Below are positions 10,249-22,400 of a stretch of 64,000 nucleotides of DNA, piece after piece. The stretch comes from Liolophura sinensis. Taxonomy: Eukaryota > Mollusca > Polyplacophora > Chitonida > Chitonidae. How positions within the stretch are numbered: position 1 is the stretch's first letter; each line of letters starts with the position of its first letter. Under the pieces are notes generated by a model. It saw only the letters and a list, made by a program, of their open reading frames with translations, was not told the origin of the DNA and ran no database searches. A program made the translations under genes and the position numbers. The stretch spans positions 59,184,984-59,248,983 of the forward strand of contig NC_088300.1 in the NCBI RefSeq assembly GCF_032854445.1, given 5' to 3'.

Positions 10249-10540
10249 TCAGAGCGGTAGATCCAAGATCAATCCTGGGTCGAGTCACACCTAAGACTTT
10301 AAAATAGGAAGTTGTGACTTCCTCGCTTGGCGTTTAGCATAAACGGGAAAGTGCAACGACTGGTTGATCGGTAGGACTGCTTACTTACCTTCGGTCTCAG
10401 TGCAGCAGCACTAGATAAAAGAACGGTGGAAATCCATACTGCAACAAGGAGGCACATTACATACACCCTACGGATTCCTTCGTCGTCATATGACTGAAAA
10501 ATTGTTGAGTACGACGTTAAACCCGAAGCACTCATTCACT
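10249..10540 (+). mobile_element. SINE family 2, near full-length copy
   Basis: Starts AGAGCGGTAGATCC, has GGGTCGAGTCACACC as a B-box-like element, runs through GCAGCAGCACTAGATA and ends CGTCATATGACTGAAAAATT, GTACGACGTTAAACC. A second full copy is at 57.07 kb. Confidence 0.75.
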
Positions 10541-11026
10541 CGACATATCATATACATGGGCATAAGAATAAAAGCAAAAGGCAGAGTGAATTTCGAGCGG
10601 TTTATATTGTATACTGTAAAATGACAAATAGGCAATCGCTAAGATATTCTTTGAAGAGTAAAGAGAGGGAAGATGAAGCAATTAGAATACAGAGTTTGTT
10701 CCATCAGAAATGTCTTCGATACATTAAATGGCATATAGTCGGACTCTGAAATTAGTTAGACATTTGGAGCTTGGCAATATGAATGACGTGGGTGTTAATT
10801 TATCAATTAATAAATTGATTGCCAGCAAACCTTCCTGATTACTGGGTGGCACCTGTAAAGGGCAGTCTTGGAAGTTGGTCTTCGGGATATTAAACTTGGA
10901 ATGTTTATTATATATAATATATACAAATGTGAAATGGGGTGATAGTTGTTCCTGTCAATTGCTATACTATAAACTATACATCCAACGTATTTCCTGATGC
11001 TGACACCCAGTCATAACAGTGTGTGT

Positions 11027-11580
11027 ACATATTCAAATCATCAACATCTGCTCCGTTATACACGTCTATAGACAGTTAAAAAAACAATGTCAAATAAATT
11101 TAGAATGGACATTTCTCTTCTCCCACGATCATTGTAAATAGATACGTGTTGTTGTTGACAGGCGTGGGAATCCTAGCCGCAAACCTACAGATAATCGGAT
11201 TAAAAGTTTAAAGGGTCGCATCAAGCGCGATAGTCCATTAATCTGGTGTTGACGCTATCTTGGACTATTGATACTTACTTTACTTTGTATCGCGGTTATC
11301 ACGTCATTAGAGATAAAATACAGGTTCGTCTTTTTTGTGTGTGTTTCACCACTGACCATCTTATACATTAATTGCACGTAATCAATCCTTATTTCGTTAA
11401 AATTAACCATATTATATTTCTGTGTGCTTGATTTAATTTTACAACTTGTGTATAATATCACATCTCTATGTGTTTTGGGGGATAAATGTGTGCTGTAACC
11501 GGTTACCCTCCGAAGCACATCACGAATGGCTCCTTCGCACAAGCCGTACACACATATATCACCGCCGATACATTCAATTA
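11027..11580 (+). repeat. repeat family 3, copy c
   Basis: Same order of blocks as copies a and b, including TCGGATTAAAAGTTTAAAG and GTAACCGGTTACC. It also has the upstream ACATATTCAAATCATC block shared with copy a. Confidence 0.75.
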
Positions 11581-11819
11581 TGTTTCCCCGAGGTTAAAGT
11601 TATCAATATTTATAATTATGCTAGATATAACATAGCCTATTCGGCTTTTGTGACTTGTACACGCCCCAAAGCTATACAAGTATTTATAGGTCAACATTTG
11701 GTTCATCCGTGCAAGTCTATTGCTCGTTGCACACACTCATACACTTGTTTATATTTCCACGCTTGTCATAAAAGGCGTTATGAAAGGCTTGTAGTAACCT
11801 TCGCTGTCTCAGTCAACCA

Positions 11820-12012
11820 TTGCGCGATTTTTTCCTCAGTCGATCGGCCCCAGACCAATAAGGCCACAGGTTCGAATCCAGCTCTCACAGGTTCGGCTGC
11901 GACTGGAGGTTTGCAAGATAGATGTCGACAGGCGGTGGATTACTGTGGCACATCTGTTTTTCTCAATCTACTCACAAACCTTAGGCGGACGTCGTATGTC
12001 AAAACTTCTTGA
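11820..12012 (+). mobile_element. tRNA-derived SINE
   Basis: ACAGGTTCGAATCCAGCTC at 11868-11886 is a near-perfect B-box. GATTACTGTGGCACATCTG and a degenerate GTCGTATGTCAAAA tail follow. The 188-codon frame across it is an artefact of the repeat. Confidence 0.6.
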
Positions 12013-13949
12013 TCTTTAGGCAGCAAATAGATAAAGTTCATTGCAATTTTGAAACTCGATCTTAATAGCTTCTTAAGTCAGTATATAGGCCTACATCTGT
12101 TTTCTTGGTGTTATATTGTATTTACACTACGCATTAGAAGTCGTACTACCTTTGTCGTATGTTCACGTAGAAGCTATAATGAACAGGTTCATCGACTAAA
12201 GCCCAGCTGAACCATGCGGCAAACATACAGTCAACTGAGGAAGTAAAAACCGAAGAGGGACTTTCTTACGACGCTTGAGTCTGGTTCGAAACAGCCTTCT
12301 CCTTGACCAGTCTATATGATCTACTTTTTAAGCGATTTATTGCATATACAGAAAGTACATTTATTTGACTGGGGTTTAAAGTTGTATCCAAGACTTTTTC
12401 ATGTAGGCTATACCGTAGCGGACACGGTTACACATGCTTGGAGCGGGATTTTAGGGAATAGCTGTTTATCATTTCAGTTAAAGTCAGCGTTTGGAATTAT
12501 AACCCATCTTAATCCCCGGTAATCACTTTAATGAAGTATGCAGTCACTTTTACCAGCTACAGTATAGATGAAGATTAAGCCGATTAAAAGATGAATTAGA
12601 TTAGTTAGGTTTCTATGCGCTAATATTGACAGCTTTGCTCTTGAGGTGTGATGTTTGTTAGAGGGAATGAAAGAATAGCAGAAACTATGTGTGAGTGCTG
12701 AATTTTATTGCCATCAAGACCAGGAAAGCTCTGAGGCTAGAGGCAATGGAATTTCTGTCTCTCACTGAGCTAGAACTACCTCGTGTGGTTTTTGTCATCT
12801 ATAGGGGTTGTTCGTACGCGTTAATGATTTCAAATCTCTAGTCCTTTTCCAGACCAAAAATGCATTTTCCAGGCAACTAGGAAATAGATTACAAAGATAC
12901 TAGGAAAGAAATTTCAAGGCTTTTTTCCAGTCCAACCACAAAACATTCTGATTTCTTTGGTTTTTAAAGGCCTAGAAAAGTTACATTCAATTTCCAGCTT
13001 TTCACGGTTTCCAGATAGTTGTTTAACGCCATACGCCATTTCATCATATGATCGCGGTCAGTTCTTTGAGTGGTGGAAACCAGAATGCTCAGGTTAAAAC
13101 ACCAGCCTTTGGCAAGTTATTGACAAACCTACCCTAGTGTGAACTGGTAAGACACGCGATCTTCAACACTTTTGTCCACACAAATGAACACACAATCATC
13201 GTCAACACCGAGAACACTGTGAGCAGAAGTTCTACAAATTCTTTGTCCAGCGCAGAGTTTGAAACAGGATCTCATGTGTCTTAGAAACTGATAGGCAAGT
13301 ACTCTGTACACTGTTACATACCGGTTTAGTGCTGGGTGTGCTGTTATCATGATCTAGTTTTAAGTGGACCAACGACTAAACCTGAATTGATGGTCAAGGC
13401 GACCCCAAAGTAAAGCCGTATCAGTTTCATTAAAAAGACACGCGGTTATTTGGGATTCATTGCACAAATATACATATGGAGCACATCTGCAACAGCAGGA
13501 TTGAAACTGTGCCTTGTTTAGAAGCCTTTCAACACAGGCCTTGCAATAAGCAACAATTAGAGTGATGCATAAGGATTCTTTCATGGAATCCTCCAATGTT
13601 GATGACCAGTGTGAACCATATCAGTCTGTGGTTGATAATTTCAGAAATTAGCAATCACTGTGTGGTTGTGCCATGTTCAAGAATATTTCACCTGAATGGC
13701 AATGGCAATGTTTATGGGCTGAGGAAATCATAAGCGAACATCCTGTGGAAACAACCGCACCATATCAGACACCGTAAGTAAGGTCGCAACCAATACAGCA
13801 AGAACTGGATTTAACACAAAATCTTAACAGTCAAAGGTTTTACCTCAGGCAGGCTAGACTGCTCAAGGGCCTTTTCTTAACAACACAGATTAGATTCCTG
13901 ATATCTCTAATTCACTGAATAAAACCAAAATGCAGAAGGCAAAGAATAT
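12013..13949. other. intergenic, no gene recognised
   Basis: Moderately CpG-rich sequence between the repeats and the putative cdc25-B 3' end. No conserved exon, splice-flanked frame or RNA gene could be supported on either strand. Confidence 0.5.
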
Positions 13950-16360
13950 TTCTGAGATGTCACATGGAGAATGTGTTTATTCACATAATATGGAGAATGA
14001 AGTTAGACAAGATTTTGCATTGAGTTCTCTTAGAATAAATATATAAAACAAGGTATCTGCAATCTTTTAAAGAAGAACCTCTTTGCAACAATAAATAACA
14101 TGATAAATTCTTCTCCATTATTTTTCTATATCTAAACATAGAAACACACAACAGTACTATTTAGTTGCCTACTTTTGAGAATCACTATTTCAACACTTTA
14201 GCTCCTCTCAATTATGCATGAGTTTGCACCAATTCTTAATATACTAAAACGATATCAAATGACCTGGTTTAGCTGCAGCTCAACAGTCTACGGATGAAAT
14301 AAACACTATTGTGATATGTATACACTAAAACAACCACAAAGACATATGACGAACTATATGTGGCGACTTCACATTATTCTGATTCATCTTTCACTTATGA
14401 GTGACAGGGGCTATCTATCTTATAGTACAATTGATAACCTCATTCAGAGGAATTTCTCATTTCACAAATTTACAACACTGCTGTACCACATCTTGATTCC
14501 TGAATCACTAACACGACAGCCATAAATATTTGTTACACTTGGACATAATTATTTGAGCCTGATCCAACATGCTAAATTCAGACAAACTCTTCTCTAACAG
14601 ATTACACTTCAATACCCATACACTGGACTTGCCAGGTAAGTCAATTAAAACACACACACAAAAACCTGACAAACCGTTTCAAAACCAGGTTGAATGAAAA
14701 TAATAAAAAAATCATCACCATTGTGCATGGTGTCCCATTTTTTGGTATAATATTGTTGTAACGTACACTGGTATGTAGTAAGACAAAACTAAAGAAATGA
14801 ATGATCCTGTCTGTTTCACGTTTTATCTAAACAAACTTCTTACACAAGGCCCAAAAAAACAAGAAAGGATGAAAAAAAAAATGTTTTCAAATTTCAAAGC
14901 AGCGATAACTCTTCCTTCCCTTGTATATCTTGTACACCCAATGTTCCTGGTCATGCATTCTTAAGCGTCATTTCTTGTCCCTGTCAGGCAGTTTTAACTA
15001 CAAGATGTCATAAGAAGCAAGCATCAATTTCATGCACGAAGCATGACAATCTGAACTTCTACATTTACACTTCCAATACATGCGCTCTTTACGTGTTTAA
15101 CTGAAAACCTAAGTGCTCAAAAACCTTCTCACACTGCTCTGAAATCAGATAAAACCATTCTACTTTATTCCCTGGATGTTCCTGGATACCATTACCTAAA
15201 GCTTAAACCAGGCTACTATATTTATTATTTGTCAGTGTCAATAAACAAGACAATATAATATGCACTGTACGCTGTCCTCTGTTTAATTCTGTACAATCTT
15301 GTATTTACAGTTAACTTTGTACAAGACACATGGACTTGTGAGGTCTAGACCTCGGGGAGCTCAACCTTGGTGAATATATACAAGCTCCCAAGTTGAATTA
15401 GCAGCTTTTGGATGCTATAAGGCTGTACAAGCATGAGGGGTCAAATGTACAAACATATTTACACCCTAACACATTACTAACACAATGTAAATAATGTATG
15501 CATACTTATAGGGAAATTACAACGTAGTATCTAGAGGACAGTGCAGCATGAAATCATGCGGCAGAGCTTGGAATGCATGGATAGAAGTAAGAGCTGTTTC
15601 TTAGTAACTGTGATATATGCTTACCTGCAGGAAATTACAGGGCATGTTATAGAGCTTGGAATCCACCATACAAGCATACGGATCGTAAAGTGGATCCTGC
15701 CTAAATGGCTAGTGCTTACTGTATCATATTGCTGATGTTTGATTGACTGAAGTGAAATCAATAACAGATACTTTCTTACTGAGTCATACCTGTGCATAAG
15801 GATAAGTGTGAGATGAGTCAGCATCATTTCATTTCCAGAGGCAATGCTACTCACCATAACTATGATAGTTATCAATAATAGAGAGTCAAAAGCCAAATGT
15901 TGCCTTACATCTCATGATGAATGTCAGAGCTGGGAATGTCATTGTTAGTAACCATTACCATGATACATGTAAATCATTTTACGTGAATTCTGTTATCTTC
16001 TTGTAAGAATCAGGTTTGAAGTAACAGAAAGAGTTGAGATCCACAGAGTGGAAAAGAAATATAACAGTAAAAGAAAATAAAAGCAAACAGTGTATGGTAC
16101 AACAGGACTTCCATAAGGGGATATATCCCAGATGGAGGTTAAGAACTGTACAAAGTCTACAGGGCTGGTCTGTACAACAACAACTGTACACTTAAACAAG
16201 ATATAAAACATATAATAATATTAAATAACACAAAGGTGTTCCTTGAGGTTAACAATTACAGAGGTAATAACAAATCAACAGTGAGCACTTAGAAAAACCA
16301 ATGCACAGTGTCTGCAGCCAGTCCCTGGCAAAAACCAAAGGAGTATCTAGTAAAATGAGG
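13950..16360 (-). other. putative 3' UTR of cdc25-B
   Basis: No coding exon is seen below the TAG of cdc25-B. Candidate AATAAA signals on the minus strand lie at 15221-15226, 15164-15169 and 13976-13981. The most distal one coincides with the change from CpG-poor to CpG-normal sequence near 13.8 kb, which suggests the transcript ends there. The length is inferred, not shown. Confidence 0.4.
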
Positions 16361-16498
16361 CTAAAATCCTTTAAAAAGTGCTGATCGGCTGCTTTTCTTT
16401 TCCCCAGCCCAGGACTTTGACTTGATGCGGAACTTTCGTAGCTCTTCTTTATAATCCTGGTGATGCATAGGCATGTAGGTCTGGGGTACACAGTATTG
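16361..16498 (-). CDS. cdc25: cdc25-B exon 13 (stop codon)
   Basis: 46 codons including [23 protein letters not shown] and [11 protein letters not shown] form the family C-terminus that contributes to CDK/cyclin docking. Acceptor TGTTACAG. Confidence 0.94.
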   Translation of the reverse strand, partial: QYCVPQTYMPMHHQDYKEELRKFRIKSKSWAGEKKSSRSALFKGF

Positions 16499-19400
16499 CT
16501 GTAACATTAACACAGAAACAATCACGAAATGTCTTCACATTGAATGAAGCCTTTTGTACTACACCAAATGCAGATGATACCAAACACTTTTACCTTGACT
16601 GATTAATTTTTAATGCCATACTCAAGAATTTTGCAATTATATGATAGAATTCAGGTTGATGCATTGAGGAGACCGGTGTCTCCTAACCGCTGCCTTATGC
16701 CAGGCACACTGACAAAACTTACTGAAACAAAATCACAGCCCAAGCAGCATGAGCTAGATTAAAAGATGCAGCCCCAGTTTAAATTGGAATGGTGACAAGC
16801 CAATATCATATGCATCAAGAACAGAAACCACTTCAGATGGGTTTATAAAAAGTTTTCTTACCTTCTGCGTTTCAAAGAAATTTTTGTATCCTCCATCGAG
16901 TAAGTAGATTTCAGGATAGTATAGCTGTGGGTAAACTTCCTTATTTTGTCCTCTATCCATGTTTCTCAAGAATCTGGACCTGTAACAAACCAAGTTTCTA
17001 ATTATAAACCAACAAGTCTTTTCTAATAAGCATAACATTATGACCAGCAGATTTGTGGATTGATGTTGCCAGTACATCCACTACCACCGTGCTCACGAGA
17101 AACAGTAATTCCTGTACCTTTTTCTACATAGCAAGACAACTTCTGTAGTGTTTTATTACACACCAGCTAAACTTGTCAAACAAAACGAAAAGCTGCTTCT
17201 CAGCGTTAACTTACAGGTTAGGGCCTCTTTCTGAAGAGAATTCACAGTGAAAGATGAGGATGGACCGTTTGAAGCTGTTCTCCTGCTTCCTAGGACTATC
17301 TATCAGGTTAGAGAGGATACTCTCTTTTGTGTAGTAGTTCTTAGCACCCTGCAAAGAGTAACAGTCAATTAAGCAACATATATACAAATGTTTGTCTTTA
17401 CACAAAATCATATTCACATTGGGGCATATAAACCCATGTTTTGGTAAGCAAACTTAAAAGAATATCTCCTCTCTTAACAAGTACCTTTTGTTTTATGAAT
17501 GTAGTTTGAATTAAATGAAAAAGAAATGAAGAGAGAAGAAATTGTTGTATTGTGCTTTTGTCGAATTATTAAAGTAACCTGGATGAAACTCAGTCTTTTT
17601 TTTTATGAGACTGAAGGCAACAATTCAATTTGTTTTTGTTCAGACAAAAACCTACATTAACTCACCAGTATATGTCCTCCTTCATATTCATACGGGTAAC
17701 GACAGTCGATGATGGAATACTGCTCTACGATGTGATCATACTCATGGTCGATCACCTTGGACAGTGTTTCCGGGGTGATCGATTTTAGATCCTGATGTTT
17801 TCCAGAAACTGTCGGCAGGCAAAATGTTTTTGAGCAGTCGCCTATCAAATCTGGGTCATCAACCACTGGAAACAAACACATTATCATTAAAATGGCGAGC
17901 TCCAATAATACAAATATTGTCAGTATTTACCTATGCAAAAATTTAATGAGTTATTCTATCTGTCCAAAAATTTGACCATAAGAAACATGCTCACCTCTGT
18001 CCAGTGCTGTTTTGATCATAGCTTCTGTCTCCGAGTGGCAACGTTTCAATATGGCTTTGGGGGGTGTGACCACAGTGCCCACCGCCACACATGAGCCTCT
18101 CCTTCGTTTCTGTACAGGGGTGGAGTCATCATCTCTCCCAGGGCTCTGACGCTTATTACATAGACGACTGCGCACATCAAGCGACTGTGAGCGATTCAAC
18201 AACTTCTTTGGATTTCTTCTGATCTGTTTATATTGTCAAAGGTATGTGTACGTCAAAATTGTACAAACACTGAAATTATATTTGTGTTTATGAGTTGTGT
18301 TTAGAACACCTTCTATACACTTGCTGTTCAACAGGCAGACAAAGTGCTGAACTACAAAGTAGACTGTCTGAAAATAATATTGGGTAACCTGGCAAATGAG
18401 GCTTTTAACAATGGCTTTAGGCTGAATGACATTAGACAGATGTGATAAGTCTGTCTGGTGCTGGCGTCAAGATGAAATGCTTACAAAGCAAACAGACAGA
18501 AAGTACATGCACAGTGCAGAAAATGTATTTGTTCATCTTCTACACAAATTCAATGATTTCACCATGTGTAAATGGCTTACCATGAAAGAATCCTCTTTAC
18601 AAGCACTTGATGAATTAATAACTGGGGCTTTGAAGAGACTGTCAAAACTGTTTGGTAAGGCACAGTCATTAATCTGAAATGATAATAACAGTTCTTAAAT
18701 ATCACTCAAGATTAAATGAAAACAAAAGACAGTGCAAACCTATGTAATCTTAAGGGTATTCAAGAATCAAGCCTTTAAGTATATTCAAGAATATGGATAC
18801 AAGAATACAATGTAATGTTATTGTGTTCACAGTTTACTGCCATCTTTAATATCAAGACAGCTTTCCACTTCAGACTAATTAATTACACACACGCATTCAG
18901 CATCTTTCCATTTAACATGTCAGATAACATAAAAAGAAAGAAAAAGGAAAGTCAGGAAACTGTCTGCTGTAACACCATTGAAAATGATACACCCACAATT
19001 GAATTCAAACATCAGATGCCCATTTATTCTATCCAAAAGAGTATGGTACTTTTCTGATTCCACTGATGCTTGTTTATTTGTTTCACGTACACTCATACAT
19101 GTACGCAACAGTACTGGTATATTGGCTAGATAAGACAAAATGAACATACCTCTGCAACCTCTTTATCCAGGACTTCCAGAAAGCCATCGTCATTGTCACT
19201 GTCATCGTCTAGACTGGTCAGGGCAGAGGTCTTGAGGGAGATGGGACTGCTACAGCTAGGTTGTGGCTCAGGCATGCAGCCCTGTGATCAACAGATGTAA
19301 AACACATGTGTACATTCTCAGAACATGATAACTGTGGTAATGTTGTTCAATGAAATCATTGCTTTCAAAATTGCTTTTAGTAGGACCTGCAAAGTTGTTG

Positions 19401-22400
19401 TGAGCAAGAGGGTATCATTTTTCACAGAGAAACTAAGTTCATGTACTTACAAGTTTGGGTATTCAGAACACTGACTTCATACTTCCATGAACAATACCTA
19501 AAATGTGACATATCAAATCCCAATAAAATATGCTGGAGTTTGAAAGTGAAAAGAGTGAATGGAGGAAAGTTTACCACAGACGACAAGGACAAAGACCGGA
19601 ACTTCTGAGGTGATGTCCCTTGCTTCACAGGTGAATATTTCTGAGGAGAGCAGGTGTCCTCACTGATCACACGCAAGTGACTTCCTCGTCGTGGTGGCAT
19701 CCCAACTGGAGCAGCAAAACAAAACCTCTCACTGTGGTCTTTCTCAAAGCCAACTCCACTGTCCTGGGAGCCCTCGTCTTCCAGTAGACTGGTGCATGTG
19801 GGTGCATCAGTGTCCCCGGAGTTACACGAGGTCTCCATGGGGGCTGACCCCGAATTCTCCTTCTCATGGAAATCAACAGGGCTCAGTCTGAAGGCTGGCA
19901 TCTGATGGGTGGGAGGTAACCAGTATTAAATAAAATCATGAATCTAAATCTTCCGAAGGAAGGTAACCAGAGTTTAATAAAGCCATAAGACTATATTTAG
20001 TCTACATATATGTTAATAGTTAAACCGGTACAGATTGCCACAGATTTGAACTTGACATCAAAGAGTGTATGAATCATCTAAATATCAAGGACACATTTGT
20101 TCAAGCCATTTTGAAAAGAACACATGTTGTCTTTAAAATAAGCCATTACTGAAAACACAAATTAAAATTAATTCATATCACTTACTGGTAAAGAGTTGAG
20201 TCTTCTAAAGGGAAGAGACCTTTGTCTGCAAAAAAACAGAAGTCATAATAAAAGCTTACTGAATGTAAAGATACTGGCAATAGGTGGTTTGTACATGCAC
20301 ATATATGTAATTATAAGACCTGCTGCATGTGAAATCAGTTTCCGTAAATTAGTAATATGATGAAAAATTCTTACTTTTTGTAACCTCCAGACCCATCATC
20401 GATCCTCAAACTTATTCCTGGGAAACGTTTCTGCAGGCTATAAAACAAAAAAACAAGAAAGTCTGATATAATACAAGTATAAAAAGTCAAATTATTAACA
20501 TTAAACAATGAACTGAAATTTTAACCATTATACATTGAAAGAAAATATGAAGCTGTTTTTAGCTAAAGGTAAAAAAAACTTGTAAACAGAGCAATTATTG
20601 ACCATCCTTTTTAAACAAAGGGCTACAGCCACTGGGCCTGTCTCCCCTGTAGCTCCGCTCTTAGGGTCTTGCCTCCTCCTTAGTCCTGTCTTTGCCAAAG
20701 CTTCTGGCAGTTCACACTTTTAACAGCCTTTAGGGGACAACCATAGGGGTAAGGTTTTATTTCCTGCAATTACTCAGCATATGTCAGTATTGTGTCCCTG
20801 GGGTGAAAAGTGTGGCCCACATCTGCCCTGGGGCAGGGGGGCTGTCTGGCCTGGGGCACAGGGGTAGAATAACAGCATATCTGCTAGGAGATGGGAAAAC
20901 ACAGGATGTGTAAGGGCCACTTCTATCTGCCAAGGCTGGGTGCACTCAACCCCTTAACATCACCACCTATAGCCCTGACTGGTGCTTCAGTCCTAGCCTG
21001 CAGGAGAAACATCACCTGGATTTGAATTTCCCGCCAAAGGACAAAGGCCTTGTCCTCAGGGCTATGCAGTAGGGTTTACCTGGCTGATGTGTGGGAGAGA
21101 TCAGGCTGAGATGACATAACATTACCTCATTAGGCAGACAGGTGAGAGAGGCAGAGAAGACTGGGGTGTCAGCTGTTGCATGATCAGCCTGGCCAATGAT
21201 GGACTCCATAGAGTAGGACTGAGCCCACTGGACAATGAGCTATTTCCCTGAAGTCCTGCAGTTTTACCTGACAACCTAGCAGCTGTCTGCTGATGGATGG
21301 TAATGTATGGGCTGGGGGCAGATTAAGGGCCATTTCTCACCTAGTGCAAAGAGACAATACTGCCACAGAATCTGAACCCTAATGCCTGCTGAACTCACCT
21401 CATTTCTATGGTGGGGGAATCTATGGTACTGCCAGGGGAATCCATGAAGCAGCCTGGGTCAGAGAAAACACACACAATATTTTGATAACCAACCATTGTA
21501 AACATTACCAAACATTAACCACACATATGAGCATAATTATATATACTGCAGTCTTCTTTATGAATTCATACATGTATAATGCATAAATTACAATGTACCT
21601 GAAGTTTAAAGTTCATATCTTGACATTAGTACACATATTTTACTTAAAATCCATTCAATTAAGCAAGCTTCTGCTAGAGATCAGCTTGCATCCAAGCTAT
21701 TTCATGTATAATTATTCAATAAGGCTACAGGGACAGAAGAACCATATGAAGTATGTTGTTTTAGACATTTGAATCCAACAAGTGGGCTTATTGAGATTGG
21801 ATCAGGCCACATGTAGATACAGCCATAGGTCAGACAAAAGGCAGTAACAAAGGGCGAGAAGTGAGGGTAGCAGTGCCTGGCCCACACCCAGTGACCCTGA
21901 GTGGACAAGTGTGAAGGGACCCCCTTACAACAGATGCCAGGTGCTAACAACCAAAGCCAGCTTACTGACACAGGTGAAAAGGCTGCTTAAAGGCAAACAC
22001 CTATAAGTACATGTACAGGCATGTGATTTCACAATGCACTTCCCGAGGCAAAGAATATTCAGAGGCAAGCCAATAATTATAAGATTTCACTACCATGGCT
22101 TGTCAGTCAGTTATCTTAGCAGCACCTACATTTATTTGGGTAATGAAGTCAGCTAAAATTTCACATGCCAGAAGCTGGTTAATTAGGCAGAAGCCATTTT
22201 GCTTGCCCAGGTACATCTTTAAATCTTTACATGTTTAAAGCTGAAGAAAAAATTATTTATATGTAAATCAAACTTCTGGGTATAACTACACTACATAATA
22301 AATGCAAAATTTCTGACCCTTTCCCCACACCAGTTTACCACTGACAAATTAAACACTGTATTTATAATACTAAGATTTTTCTACTTCCTTTGCATATTCA

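Noticed and set aside
11446..12012. 188-codon open frame on the plus strand
   Set aside because: It spans repeat family 3 and a tRNA-derived SINE, has no motif, and its composition is that of the repeats.
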